Positions 43,425 to 53,176 of a stretch of DNA of 64,000 nt are shown piece by piece. Under the pieces are notes generated by a model that searched no databases, had not been told where the DNA came from, and saw only the letters and a program-made list of their open reading frames with translations. The stretch comes from Putridiphycobacter sp045107045 (GTDB taxonomy: Bacteria; Bacteroidota; Bacteroidia; Flavobacteriales_D; Crocinitomicaceae), in contig JBGCFR010000038.1 in the NCBI GenBank assembly GCA_045107045.1, forward strand, positions 1-64,000, in the 5' to 3' direction. Numbering within the stretch: the first letter of the stretch is position 1; every line of letters starts with the position of its first letter. Position numbers and translations under genes: made by a program.

Positions 43425-43856
43425 ATGAAAGCAATAATAACAACAAGTAAAGGAAAAATGGAAGCAGAATTGTATGCAACCGAAACACCAATAACGGTAA
43501 ATAATTTTACAAAATTAGCTAAAGATGGATTCTATGATGGATTAACTTTCCATAGAGTACTCCCTGATTTTGTGATTCAAGGTGGTTGTCCAGATGGAAC
43601 TGGAGCTGGAGGACCCGGCTATAGTATAGAATGTGAAGTAACTGCTGAAAATCAATTTCATGATCGTGGAGTACTTTCAATGGCACACGCTGGCAGAAAC
43701 ACTGGTGGTAGTCAGTTTTTTGTTTGCCATAGTAGAAACAATACTTCGCACTTAGATGGAAACCATACTTGTTTTGGAAAAGTAATTGACGGGGTTGACA
43801 TTATTGATGATATAAGAGAAGGTGATTTAATCGAAAAAATAGAAATTGTTGATTAA
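43425..43856 (+). CDS. Cyclophilin-type peptidyl-prolyl cis-trans isomerase
   Basis: A 143-aa single-domain cyclophilin, with no signal peptide, so cytoplasmic. It has ETPITVNNFTKLA, the catalytic Arg in FHRVLPDFVIQGG, the LSMAHAGRNTGGSQFFV segment (Gln-Phe-Phe) and HTCFGKVIDGVDIID. Length is near the minimum for the family. It starts with ATG and is followed after 5 nt by the acyltransferase gene, with which it probably shares a transcript. Confidence 0.95.
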   Translation: MKAIITTSKGKMEAELYATETPITVNNFTKLAKDGFYDGLTFHRVLPDFVIQGGCPDGTGAGGPGYSIECEVTAENQFHDRGVLSMAHAGRNTGGSQFFVCHSRNNTSHLDGNHTCFGKVIDGVDIIDDIREGDLIEKIEIVD

Positions 43857-43861
43857 GCTTC

Positions 43862-44410
43862 ATGAAAGTAGCTTTTGGAAAATTTTGGTTAAAAGTAATG
43901 GGGTGGACTGTCCACCCCGGACTACCCCCTGAAATAAAAAAATGTGTACTTGTAATGGCTCCGCACACATCCAATTGGGATTTTTTTATAGGAAATATGG
44001 GCTTTTGGGGAGTCTATAAATTTAAAGCAAAATTTCTTATTAAAAAGAGTCTCTTCATTCCACCTCTAAGTTGGATTTTAAAATGGATGGGTGGGATTCC
44101 GGTAGACCGCAAGAAAAAAAACAATTTAACCCAAACCCTTAAAAAACATTTCGACGAATCGGAATCATTAACTCTGATAGTTGCACCAGAAGGCACGAGA
44201 TCATATAACCCAAATTGGAAAAAAGGTTTTTACTATATTGCTAAAGAAGCCAATGTTCCTATAATTTTAGGATATTTAGATTACCCCTCTAAAACGGCTA
44301 AAATATTTCATGTCTTTGATAGGACTAGTGATGCTGAAAAAGATATTAAATCTATCCAAGACCTGTTGAGACCATACAAAGGAAAGTATCCAGAAAATGG
44401 AATCCGTTAA
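43862..44410 (+). CDS. PlsC-like 1-acylglycerol-3-phosphate acyltransferase
   Basis: Membrane-associated acyltransferase, 182 aa, that transfers an acyl chain to a glycerophospholipid or related acceptor. Motif I is HTSNWD (H-x4-D, about 37-42) in APHTSNWDFFIGNMGFWG. The block GGIPVDRKKKNN is the glycerol-phosphate pocket, and VAPEGTRSYNPNWKKGFY is motif III with the PEGTR signature. It is shorter than classic PlsC (about 240 aa). The true acceptor (lysophosphatidate, ornithine or glycine lipid) is not shown. Its stop overlaps the convergent hemerythrin-like gene by 4 bp. Confidence 0.85.
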   Translation: MKVAFGKFWLKVMGWTVHPGLPPEIKKCVLVMAPHTSNWDFFIGNMGFWGVYKFKAKFLIKKSLFIPPLSWILKWMGGIPVDRKKKNNLTQTLKKHFDESESLTLIVAPEGTRSYNPNWKKGFYYIAKEANVPIILGYLDYPSKTAKIFHVFDRTSDAEKDIKSIQDLLRPYKGKYPENGIR

Positions 44411-45027
44411 AATTTTTCTTGAATATAATTGTGAATTTTAGAAATCAACAGTTCATCTTCAATCATTCCATGAACAGCTAAATCATTTTCAATTAAATTT
44501 AGTTTCTCGAACAAAGTTTTAATTTTTGGGTGATCTTGCAGAGATGGGTCTTTATTTATAATCACCTTTTGAATAAGCACTAATTCATCTGAAACATCAT
44601 GGTTATGAGTCTCTAAAAAGTGATTTAAAACGAAAACCTTCTCTTTTTCAACATAATTTCCCTGAAGCAGTTTTTCAACAAAATTATATAACACCTTCTC
44701 CTCAAAATTAATATGATTTGTTAGTTCGTTATAATAATTAACTACAAACGATTTCAATGTTAATGTAACATCATTCACTCCTAAATCCGTTTTCACTTCG
44801 TTAACTAATGCTTCAATTTGTGGAAACCATATGGTTAAATATTCATTGTGGCTTTTCTTTAAATAATCTAGAATTTCACGCAATTCAAATCCGGTGAAAC
44901 TATCTAAGTCAAAAATTTCAGGATTTAAGATCCCAGCATATAAGCCTTCAAAGAAATCTTTCTCCAAATTTTGCGGGGCAGCAAAACGCAATTTTAAAAT
45001 ATTTTTATAATCCTCGGTCAAAACCAT
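44407..45027 (-). CDS. Hemerythrin-like di-iron protein (RIC/ScdA-like)
   Basis: A 206-aa helical protein with a hemerythrin-type iron-binding pattern: KKSHNEYLTIW (His about 55), ELTNHINFEEKVLYNF (His and Glu), HFLETHNHDVSDELV and VHGMIEDELLISKI. This layout is that of the RIC family, which repairs iron-sulfur clusters after NO or oxidative damage, but the ScdA N-terminal domain with its CCC motif is absent and there are no cysteines of that type. The role as a repair protein is therefore uncertain; an oxygen- or NO-sensing hemerythrin is the alternative. A -7 element ends 4 nt before its ATG. Confidence 0.75.
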   Translation of the reverse strand: MVLTEDYKNILKLRFAAPQNLEKDFFEGLYAGILNPEIFDLDSFTGFELREILDYLKKSHNEYLTIWFPQIEALVNEVKTDLGVNDVTLTLKSFVVNYYNELTNHINFEEKVLYNFVEKLLQGNYVEKEKVFVLNHFLETHNHDVSDELVLIQKVIINKDPSLQDHPKIKTLFEKLNLIENDLAVHGMIEDELLISKIHNYIQEKF

Positions 45028-45031
45028 CCCA

Positions 45032-45039
45032 CAAAAATA
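45032..45039 (-). promoter_or_regulatory. -7 element immediately before the hemerythrin-like ATG
   Basis: TATTTTTG on the minus strand fits TAnnTTTG and ends 4 nt before the ATG at 45027, which again suggests a leaderless mRNA. Confidence 0.35.
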
Positions 45040-45098
45040 AGTAAAGTTTTAATACTAAAATATTTTTTTGAACTAACATTTGTTTAACTTTACTAGCC

Positions 45099-45782
45099 AT
45101 GACTCACAATATAATTCCCCTGTTTCTTCTAAGCTTACTCATTAGCTGTGGACCATCAAAATTTGTAGAACCTATTGCTTATAAACAAATATCAGTTGGA
45201 GGTCATTTTGGAGGTCCTTTAATTGACCAAGGCGCTCCTATTCCGCTTCCAATAACAGCTATTGAAATTGGTTATGGCATAGATACAAACATTACAATTT
45301 TTGGTGGATTACACACTACAGCAATCCTATTTGGAAATTTACAAATAGACATTGGATCGACTTTTAAGGTTTTGGATCAAGAAAAATACCGACCTAGTAT
45401 TTCTATCACACCAGGTTTTAACTGCATTTATTCCTTTAGTGAATCAGTTGGGAAATTTTGGCCCACTATTGACGCAAATGCCTACTGGAATTATGGTCAA
45501 AAAAGAAGCTATTTATATTTTGGTTTCAATAATTATTTTGAATTAATTAGTACCACGGCAAACAATCAACCGCAAGCTAATCGCTGGTTGTTTAACCCTC
45601 AAATAGGACATGTTTTAAAAGGAAAAAAAGGTCAAGGTCAATTTACAACAGAAATTAAATGGCTAGGACCAAATCAAAGTAACGATTATGCTTTTATTCC
45701 ATATTCAACACCGCATGGTAACCAGGGTGCAATTGGAATTTATTTGGGTTATAGATGGTTATTAAATAACAATATAAAATGA
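45099..45782 (+). CDS. Outer-membrane beta-barrel-like lipoprotein, unknown
   Basis: A 227-aa product with a lipoprotein signal (MTHNIIPLFLLSLLISC, Cys17 to be lipidated). The mature part alternates hydrophobic and polar residues with many Gly, Asn and Tyr, as in small barrels: GYGIDTNITIFGGLHTTAILFGNLQIDIG lies near 65-93. It ends in GIYLGYRWLL, a plausible last barrel strand. I know no named family. Its stop overlaps the hydrolase ATG by 4 bp, so the two are coupled. Confidence 0.6.
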   Translation: MTHNIIPLFLLSLLISCGPSKFVEPIAYKQISVGGHFGGPLIDQGAPIPLPITAIEIGYGIDTNITIFGGLHTTAILFGNLQIDIGSTFKVLDQEKYRPSISITPGFNCIYSFSESVGKFWPTIDANAYWNYGQKRSYLYFGFNNYFELISTTANNQPQANRWLFNPQIGHVLKGKKGQGQFTTEIKWLGPNQSNDYAFIPYSTPHGNQGAIGIYLGYRWLLNNNIK

Positions 45783-46666
45783 AAAACATACTGTATATTA
45801 CCATACTGCTCTCTCTAGCATCTTGTCAAAAAATAGTACTTGATCAACTTGCCTTTCCAAGTGCAAAATTAGATAGTTATCAATTCGAAAATTATGATGC
45901 TGGCAATCAAAGCGTCCCTTCTGAATATTCTGTTGATCCATCAATGCGAACACTTATTACAATGGAATCAAAAGATAAAAGCTCAGGTCAAACTTACACT
46001 ATTTATGGTGTTTATATAGGCGATATTAATACCGTAAATACCGATACTATTATTTTGTATTGCCATGGACAATCTTTACACATGGATATTTATTATCCTA
46101 GAACAAAACTATTAGCTTACCTAGCTGGCAAACATAACTATGGTGTTTTAATGATAGACTATCGTGGGTATGGAATGTCAGAAGGTTCTTCTAGTGAAGT
46201 GGGCCTTTCAGAAGATGTTGATGCTTCTATTGACTGGTTAATTGGTAAAGGAGCAAAACCAGACCGAACTATCTATTACGGTTTTAGCTTAGGTTGTATT
46301 CCTGTTATTGAACGTGCTGCGTTTAGATCAGACTTTGAGCCAAGCAAAATCATACTTGAATCTCCTTTAGCGTCAGTAGCCAACTTAGCGCATTCTTCCA
46401 CTATAATTAATGTTGACCCAGCATTTATCTCAACACTTCAATTCAATAATGCTGAAAACATAAAATCAGTTACTGTTCCATTACTTTGGTTCCATGGGAT
46501 AGAAGATGACTATATTGCTATTCCAAATGGAGAACTAATTTACAAAAATCACAATGGTAAATTTAAAGAAGCTATTAGGGTTGAAAATGCAGGGCATGGC
46601 GATATCCCAATGGTATTTGGTTTCGAAAAATATCTTAGTAAAATTGAAGCATTTATTATTAAATAG
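45779..46666 (+). CDS. Alpha/beta hydrolase lipoprotein
   Basis: A 295-aa alpha/beta hydrolase fused to a lipoprotein signal (LLSLASC, Cys16). The nucleophile elbow is GFSLG (in YYGFSLGCIPVIERA). The oxyanion-hole segment is LYCHGQSLHMDIY, and VLMIDYRGYGMSEGSSS follows. A C-terminal His in ENAGHGDIPMVF and Asp in IEDDYIAIPNG complete the triad. It resembles the DUF1749/BEM46-like group that sits on the membrane, but the substrate is unknown. It is coupled to the beta-barrel-like lipoprotein. Confidence 0.8.
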   Translation: MKNILYITILLSLASCQKIVLDQLAFPSAKLDSYQFENYDAGNQSVPSEYSVDPSMRTLITMESKDKSSGQTYTIYGVYIGDINTVNTDTIILYCHGQSLHMDIYYPRTKLLAYLAGKHNYGVLMIDYRGYGMSEGSSSEVGLSEDVDASIDWLIGKGAKPDRTIYYGFSLGCIPVIERAAFRSDFEPSKIILESPLASVANLAHSSTIINVDPAFISTLQFNNAENIKSVTVPLLWFHGIEDDYIAIPNGELIYKNHNGKFKEAIRVENAGHGDIPMVFGFEKYLSKIEAFIIK

Positions 46667-46833
46667 CAATTACTAGTTTAACATTAACGCACAATCAAAG
46701 TACACTAAAGCGTTTTCATAATAAATTTTTAATATTTAGAGTAAACCTTTTTATCAAAAATGCCTAGATTAATAATTTAGTAATTTGTTAAAAAGTATCG
46801 ATAAATTGTGAACAAGTTTGAAATAATAACGAC

Positions 46834-46841
46834 TAAATTTG
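46834..46841 (+). promoter_or_regulatory. -7 element of carB
   Basis: TAAATTTG, an exact TAnnTTTG match, ends 34 nt before the carB ATG. TTG at 46806-46808 is 25 nt upstream and could be a stretched -33 element. The intergenic region 46667-46875 shows nothing else I can identify. Confidence 0.45.
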
Positions 46842-46875
46842 CAGGCAATTTGAAAATTGAAAAACCACCAAAATT

Positions 46876-49692
46876 ATGCCTAAAGATACTAGCATCAAAT
46901 CAATTTTACTTATAGGAAGCGGACCCATAGTCATTGGGCAAGCATGCGAATTTGACTATGCTGGTTCTCAAGCCGCTAGATCATTAAGAGAAGAAGGTAT
47001 TGAAGTCACTCTAATCAATAGTAATCCTGCGACGATTATGACTGACAGTGTGGTTGCTGACAATATTTATTTAGAACCTCTTGAGCCTGCTTCAATCGAA
47101 AAAATACTTCAAAAACACAAAATAGACGCTGTTTTACCAACTATGGGTGGTCAAACAGCATTAAACCTATGTATTAAGTGTGATGAGTTAGGGATTTGGG
47201 AAGAAAACGGTGTTAAAATTATTGGGGTTGATATTGATGCCATTGAAATTACTGAGAACAGGGAAGCCTTCAGAAATTTAATGGAAGAAATTGGAGTTGG
47301 CATGGCGCCTCAAACTACAGCCAAATCATTTTTGGAAGGCAAAAAAATTGCTCAAGAATTTGGTTTCCCTTTGTGTATTCGAGCGTCCTATACCCTTGGA
47401 GGCACTGGTGCCGCTATAGTTTATGAGGAAGCCGATTTTGACAAACATTTAACAAGTGGCTTACACAAATCTCCAATTCATGAGGTAATGATTGACAAAG
47501 CATTACTAGGTTGGAAAGAATATGAATTAGAATTATTAAGAGATAACAATGATAACGTTGTCATTATTTGCTCAATAGAAAACTTTGACCCAATGGGGGT
47601 TCATACTGGAGACTCAATTACCGTAGCTCCTGCAATGACACTATCTGACACCACATTCCAAGAAATGCGGAATATGGCTATTAAAATGATGCGTTCCGTA
47701 GGGAATTTTGCGGGTGGATGCAATGTTCAGTTTTCTGTCAGCAATGATGAAAAAGAAGAAATTATTGCAATTGAAATCAATCCAAGAGTTTCGCGTTCCT
47801 CAGCTTTAGCATCAAAAGCAACTGGTTATCCAATTGCGAAAATTGCTGCTAAATTGGCTATTGGTTATAATTTAGATGAATTAAAAAATCAAATCACCAA
47901 AACAACTTCGGCTCTTTTTGAACCTACATTGGATTATGTAATTGTAAAAATACCAAGATGGAATTTCTCTAAATTCCCTGGTGCAGATGATAAGCTGGGC
48001 CTTCAGATGAAATCTGTAGGTGAAGTAATGGGAATTGGGCGAACTTTTCAAGAAGCATTGCAAAAAGCTTGTCAGTCTCTAGAAATTGGTAGAAATGGAT
48101 TAGGAGCTGATGGAAAAGAAATTACTGACCAGAATAAAATCTTACATAGTTTAGAATTTCCAAGTTGGGATAGATTATTCCATATCTATGATGCTATCAA
48201 ATTAGGAATACCATTTAAAACTATCAAAGAGAAAACGAAAATTGACAATTGGTTTTTAAGACAGATTGAAGAGCTTATTAAGCTAGAAAAAGAGATAAGT
48301 AAATTCGACATTAGCTCAATTTCGAAAGAATTATTATTTGAAGCCAAACAAAAAGGATATGCTGACAGGCAAGTTGCTCATCTTTTAAAATGTTTAGAAT
48401 CTGAAGTATATAATAAGCGAGATGAATTTAATATCAATCGTGTATACAAAATTGTAGATACTTGTGCTGCTGAGTTTCCTGCAGAAACACCATACTACTA
48501 CTCTACTTTCGATATGGAAAATGAATCCATAGTAACTGATAAAAAGAAGATTGTAGTACTTGGTTCAGGTCCAAATAGAATTGGTCAAGGAATTGAGTTT
48601 GATTATTCATGTGTACATGGTGTACTAGCAGCCAAAGAATGTGGCTATGAAACTATCATGATTAATTGTAATCCTGAAACAGTATCAACTGATTTTGATA
48701 CTGCCGATAAACTATATTTTGAACCTGTATTTTGGGAACATATTTATGACATTATTCGTCATGAAAAACCAGAAGGCGTTATTGTACAATTAGGTGGCCA
48801 AACGGCCTTAAAATTGGCTGAAAAACTTGAACGCTACGGGATCAAAATAATGGGAACATCATTTGATGCTCTAGATTTAGCGGAAGATAGAGGTCGCTTT
48901 TCAGCTCTTTTAGAAAAAAATAATATCCCATTTCCGAAGTACGGCGTTGTTGAAAGTGCTGAACAAGCCTTAGAATTAGCTAAAGATCTAGGATATCCAT
49001 TATTAGTGCGTCCTTCTTACGTATTGGGCGGACAAAAAATGAAGATTGTACTTAATGACGAAGAACTAGAGCACCATGTAGTAGATATCTTGCATGAATT
49101 ACCAGATAATCAAATTCTATTGGATCACTTCTTAGGTGGAGCAATTGAAGCAGAAGCAGATGCTATTTGTGATGGTGAAAACGTTAAAATAATTGGTGTA
49201 ATGCAACATATAGAGCCTGCAGGAATACATTCTGGTGATTCTTATGCTGTACTTCCACCATATAACTTAGGTGACTTTGTAATGAGTCAAATAGAAGATA
49301 TCACTAAAAAAATTGCTGTAGAATTGCAAACAGTGGGCTTAATGAATATTCAATTTGCAATTAAGGATGATATTGTTTATGTCATTGAAGCAAATCCTAG
49401 AGCTTCAAGAACAGTTCCATTTATTGCAAAAGCTTACCAAGAACCATATGTTAATTATGCCACAAAAGTAATGCTTGGTGAGAAAAAGGTTTCTGATTTC
49501 AATTTTAACCCACGCCAAGAAGGATACGCTATAAAAATACCAGTATTTTCGTTTGATAAATTTCCAAATGTCAACAAAGAATTAGGCCCTGAAATGAAAT
49601 CCACCGGTGAAGCTATTCGCTTTATCAAGAATTTGAGAGACCCATTTTTTCAAGAAATTTACAGCGAAAGAAATTTATATTTGAGTAAATAA
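46876..49692 (+). CDS. carB: Carbamoyl phosphate synthase large subunit, lacking the C-terminal allosteric domain
   Basis: Makes carbamoyl phosphate from bicarbonate, ammonia (from CarA) and two ATP, for arginine and pyrimidine synthesis. The 938-aa protein has both duplicated halves: LLIGSGPIVIGQACEFDYAG and VVLGSGPNRIGQGIEFDYSC are the paired starts, with GGTGAAIVYEEADF and GGQKMKIVLNDEEL as the ATP-grasp loops and EINPRVSRSSALASKATGYP/EANPRASRTVPFIAKAY as the metal sites. The MGS-like C-terminal domain, present in the 1073-residue Escherichia coli enzyme and the site of UMP/ornithine control, is missing. The protein stops cleanly after IRFIKNLRDPFFQEIY, so this looks like the natural short form, not a truncation. 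Confidence 0.95.
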   Translation: MPKDTSIKSILLIGSGPIVIGQACEFDYAGSQAARSLREEGIEVTLINSNPATIMTDSVVADNIYLEPLEPASIEKILQKHKIDAVLPTMGGQTALNLCIKCDELGIWEENGVKIIGVDIDAIEITENREAFRNLMEEIGVGMAPQTTAKSFLEGKKIAQEFGFPLCIRASYTLGGTGAAIVYEEADFDKHLTSGLHKSPIHEVMIDKALLGWKEYELELLRDNNDNVVIICSIENFDPMGVHTGDSITVAPAMTLSDTTFQEMRNMAIKMMRSVGNFAGGCNVQFSVSNDEKEEIIAIEINPRVSRSSALASKATGYPIAKIAAKLAIGYNLDELKNQITKTTSALFEPTLDYVIVKIPRWNFSKFPGADDKLGLQMKSVGEVMGIGRTFQEALQKACQSLEIGRNGLGADGKEITDQNKILHSLEFPSWDRLFHIYDAIKLGIPFKTIKEKTKIDNWFLRQIEELIKLEKEISKFDISSISKELLFEAKQKGYADRQVAHLLKCLESEVYNKRDEFNINRVYKIVDTCAAEFPAETPYYYSTFDMENESIVTDKKKIVVLGSGPNRIGQGIEFDYSCVHGVLAAKECGYETIMINCNPETVSTDFDTADKLYFEPVFWEHIYDIIRHEKPEGVIVQLGGQTALKLAEKLERYGIKIMGTSFDALDLAEDRGRFSALLEKNNIPFPKYGVVESAEQALELAKDLGYPLLVRPSYVLGGQKMKIVLNDEELEHHVVDILHELPDNQILLDHFLGGAIEAEADAICDGENVKIIGVMQHIEPAGIHSGDSYAVLPPYNLGDFVMSQIEDITKKIAVELQTVGLMNIQFAIKDDIVYVIEANPRASRTVPFIAKAYQEPYVNYATKVMLGEKKVSDFNFNPRQEGYAIKIPVFSFDKFPNVNKELGPEMKSTGEAIRFIKNLRDPFFQEIYSERNLYLSK

Positions 49693-49695
49693 TTT

Positions 49696-49923
49696 GTGAT
49701 TGGAGTCAGACAAATACTCGTAATATTAGGCGTGATATTAATCCTTAGACTAATAGGGAAAGTAATGACTGCTAGGCGCAATATTAAAGATCAACAAAAT
49801 TATCAACAACAGCAAAACTCAGCAAATAATTTTAAATCGAATATTGGTAAAACTACGATTTCAAAAGTTAATAAAAAGGAATTGAAAAATGGAGAGTTTT
49901 CGTCTTATGAAGAGGTTGATTAA
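49696..49923 (+). CDS. Small DUF4834-like membrane protein
   Basis: A 75-aa protein that starts with GTG 3 nt after the carB stop. One N-terminal membrane helix (VRQILVILGVILILRLIGKVM) is followed by a hydrophilic, Gln/Asn/Lys-rich tail ending EFSSYEEVD. This pattern matches the DUF4834 family of short Bacteroidota proteins. The function is unknown. Location next to carB suggests co-transcription. Confidence 0.65.
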   Translation: MIGVRQILVILGVILILRLIGKVMTARRNIKDQQNYQQQQNSANNFKSNIGKTTISKVNKKELKNGEFSSYEEVD

Positions 49924-50093
49924 ATACTCACCTAGGCTAAAGAATTATTAAGCATATCTTTCCGTTAGTATATTTAGGATAATTTTCGATTTTTTAATTT
50001 TATGATAAAGAAGAAATTCCTACATTTAGCCGAGAATTAGTTGAGAATTAAATTACATTGACTGTACAAAACTAGTGACCTAACGGATACATT

Positions 50094-53000
50094 ATGGACT
50101 TAAAATCACTTTTATTTCAGAAGAAAAACTTATGGCATGTTGGAAGCATTGCTATATTTCTTATCATAACTACCATTTACTTAAGCCCTAATCTAAGCGG
50201 CTACACAGTTCAACAGGCTGATATTGTAAATTTTGTAGGAATGTCCAGAGAGATACAGGACTATCGAGAAAATGATGGTAACCAAATCATGTGGACAAAC
50301 GCTATGTTTTCTGGAATGCCATCAACACAAATTTCTGTCAAATACGAAGGGAATTGGTTAGCACAAGGTTTGAAAAAAGTTGTCGGTCTTGGTCTCCCTT
50401 ACCCAATGGCATTTCTTTTTATATATTTCATCAGTTTCTATATTCTAGGATTAAGTCTAAAAATTAAACCCTACATATCTGCTCTTGGAGCAATTGCATT
50501 TGGATTATCGTCTTACTTTATTATTATCATTGAAGCTGGGCATAATTCTAAAGCTGGAGCCATTGGATTCATTCCCATTCTTATTGCAGGTTTTATATTA
50601 ACATATCGTTCAAAAAAATACATTTTGGCGGCTGGATTTGCTGCAATTGGCATGTTATTAGAGCTTGCAGCAAATCATATTCAAATTACTTATTACGCAA
50701 GTTTTTTATTATTATTTTTAGGAATAGTTGAATTAGTAAAAGCCATTAAATCAAATGATGTTTCCAATTTTTTAAAGCGAACAGTTCTTTTAATTCTTGG
50801 TTATGGACTCGCTTTACTGGTCAGTTATGGTAACATTTTTGGAACCTTAGAATATTCAAAACAGACTATCAGAGGAGGCTCAGAACTTACAATAACAGCA
50901 GACGGAAACAATAATACAGATCAAATTAATCAAAAGGGGCTCGATAAAGACTATGTTACAAATTGGAGCTATGGTTTAGGAGAAACCTTTTCATTCATTG
51001 TTCCGAATTTTAAAGGTGGCGAAACCCAACTTTTAGGGTCAGATAAAGCTAATAGAGATTATATTAAAGAAGCTCCATCACAATTTCGTAAAAATTTATC
51101 AGAAAGTGGAAATAAATATTGGGGAGATCAACCATTTACTTCTGGCCCAGTTTATATTGGGGTGATAGTTGTGTTCCTTGCTTTTTTATCATTATTGTAT
51201 GTTAACGATAAGTACAAATGGGCATTATTATCTGCTACTTTATTAGCCATTACATTGAGTTGGGGTAAAAACTTTGTCTCTGTACTTGTATTAATACCTA
51301 TTTTACTTTATCTCGGCAATCTATTTTTAGAAGATAAAAAGAAAATTTTTGGCTTTAATATTACTATAACGGGGCTTCTGCTAATTATTCTATTTGCAGG
51401 AAATAGCATATCTGAAATGAGTTTAACTGATTTCTTTTTAGAATATTTGCCAGGGTATAATAAATTAAGAGCAGTTACAATTATTTTAGCTTTAGCAGAA
51501 CTTTGTATCCCAGTTTTAGGAATCTTATTTTTAAATAAAATCATTAAAAATAAAGAGGAAATTAATGCTAACATTAAGCCTCTTCTGGTTGCATCCAGCG
51601 GTTTTTTATTATTGATGATTGGATTTTATATTGCCCCAGAAACGTTTAATACATTTCTGAGTAACCAAGAACTTGGGACATTAAATTCAATAGAAGATCC
51701 ACAACAATTAGCTGGCTACGAAGCATTTTTTGATGAATTAGTGAATGTTCGTCAAGCCATTTTTAAAGCAGATGTTGCCCGCTCACTTGGCTTCTTAGTT
51801 GTTGGAATTGGACTTGTGTTCGCCTATTTAAAGCTGAACTTAAATAAATACGTTTTAGTTGGTGCACTTTCTATTTTTATTTTTGCCGATTTATTTACTG
51901 TTGACAACCGTTATTTAGCTACTGAAAAATCAGGAAAAAATTATGCACAATGGACCGAAAGGTACAAGTTGATTTTTCCATTTAAAGCTGGAGATGCTGA
52001 AAAGGAAATTCTTAAACGAGAAATTGCTTTGAATCCCTCAATTGAAACTAAAATTGATTCTGCACTTTCTAATTTAAAAACTGAACTTAAAGAATCAGGA
52101 GCAAGCAGTTTAGAGAAAAATAGACAAATTGACTTTTTAACCTATCGTATACTAAACCGAAACACCAACTTTAGAGTGTTGGAGTTAGGTAATTCATTCA
52201 ATAGTTCATATGTGGGATACTTTAACAAGTCAATTGGAGGGTATCATGGTGCAAAATTAAGCCGTTATCAAGATCTAATTGAATTTCATTTATCCCAGGA
52301 CAATCCTGCCGTTATTGATATGCTTAACACAAAGTATATGCTACAAACTGAGAGAAATAGAAAAGGAGAAATTTCGAATACTAAGTTGGTTAAAGTGAAT
52401 CAAAATGCAATGGGTAATGCGTGGTTAGCAAAGGAAGTGAAAATTGTAGAAAATGCTAACGAAGAAATCCAAGCAATGTCATCATCATCTAGCTATCAAA
52501 TAAATAGTAAAGAAAAAATGCAAGTTTTAGTTGATAATAAATCTATCGTTTCCACTACAATTTCGGAAAAACAATCAATTACTATTTTACCACCTGGCCA
52601 ATCAGAGCCAATTCCAGTAAATGTTCCTTTCCAAGCACTTCAGGACCAAAGTTTAGCTCTTATTTTAGACACTGCTGGTCTTAACTGGGTTTATGACAGC
52701 ACACCAGATTCTCTTGTAGAGAAAATATTTACTATTGGCGCGGATGGGAAATCTGGATGGGACCCAAGAGAGACAACATTAATAGATAATCGCTTTAAAG
52801 ATAATATTAGTCATTCCAATTATAATGCCCTTGGAAGTATAGAAATGACAAATTACCATCCAGATAGAATCACCTATAAATTTAACTCAAATGAAAAAGA
52901 GCTAGCCGTTTTTTCAGAGATGTATTATCGAGATGGCTGGACAGCATATATTGATAAAGAAAAAGTACCAATTTCGCGTGTAAACTATGTTTTAAGAGCG

Positions 53001-53168
53001 ATTGAAGTGCCTGCTGGTGAACATCAAGTGGAATTTATCTATGAATCAAATTCGTTTAAGCAAGCAGGCATACTAGCCAATATTGGAAATATTGGTATTA
53101 TATTATTACTGATAGGCGGAATTTATTTTGAATTTGTTAAGCAGAAATCTGAAGCAGTTCGTAATTAA
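50094..53168 (+). CDS. YfhO-family multi-pass membrane protein
   Basis: A 1024-aa protein with about 13 hydrophobic segments, most in the first 600 residues, and two large loops. It belongs to the YfhO family, which in Firmicutes takes part in glycosylation of lipoteichoic acid or similar surface polymers. The C-terminal 420 residues are mainly extracytoplasmic, with a last helix near 995-1015 (ILANIGNIGIILLLIGGIYFEF). The middle portion SEMYYRDGWTAYIDKE and NYHPDRITYKFNS is conserved. It opens the surface-glycan locus, 8 nt before the GT4 gene, and may act as a glycosyltransferase. Confidence 0.85.
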   Translation: MDLKSLLFQKKNLWHVGSIAIFLIITTIYLSPNLSGYTVQQADIVNFVGMSREIQDYRENDGNQIMWTNAMFSGMPSTQISVKYEGNWLAQGLKKVVGLGLPYPMAFLFIYFISFYILGLSLKIKPYISALGAIAFGLSSYFIIIIEAGHNSKAGAIGFIPILIAGFILTYRSKKYILAAGFAAIGMLLELAANHIQITYYASFLLLFLGIVELVKAIKSNDVSNFLKRTVLLILGYGLALLVSYGNIFGTLEYSKQTIRGGSELTITADGNNNTDQINQKGLDKDYVTNWSYGLGETFSFIVPNFKGGETQLLGSDKANRDYIKEAPSQFRKNLSESGNKYWGDQPFTSGPVYIGVIVVFLAFLSLLYVNDKYKWALLSATLLAITLSWGKNFVSVLVLIPILLYLGNLFLEDKKKIFGFNITITGLLLIILFAGNSISEMSLTDFFLEYLPGYNKLRAVTIILALAELCIPVLGILFLNKIIKNKEEINANIKPLLVASSGFLLLMIGFYIAPETFNTFLSNQELGTLNSIEDPQQLAGYEAFFDELVNVRQAIFKADVARSLGFLVVGIGLVFAYLKLNLNKYVLVGALSIFIFADLFTVDNRYLATEKSGKNYAQWTERYKLIFPFKAGDAEKEILKREIALNPSIETKIDSALSNLKTELKESGASSLEKNRQIDFLTYRILNRNTNFRVLELGNSFNSSYVGYFNKSIGGYHGAKLSRYQDLIEFHLSQDNPAVIDMLNTKYMLQTERNRKGEISNTKLVKVNQNAMGNAWLAKEVKIVENANEEIQAMSSSSSYQINSKEKMQVLVDNKSIVSTTISEKQSITILPPGQSEPIPVNVPFQALQDQSLALILDTAGLNWVYDSTPDSLVEKIFTIGADGKSGWDPRETTLIDNRFKDNISHSNYNALGSIEMTNYHPDRITYKFNSNEKELAVFSEMYYRDGWTAYIDKEKVPISRVNYVLRAIEVPAGEHQVEFIYESNSFKQAGILANIGNIGIILLLIGGIYFEFVKQKSEAVRN

Positions 53169-53176
53169 CAAGCAGA

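Noticed and set aside
49962..50083. 8-bp inverted repeat TCCGTTAG/CTAACGGA flanking the region before the YfhO-like gene
   Set aside because: The arms are short and about 110 nt apart; such pairs are expected by chance.
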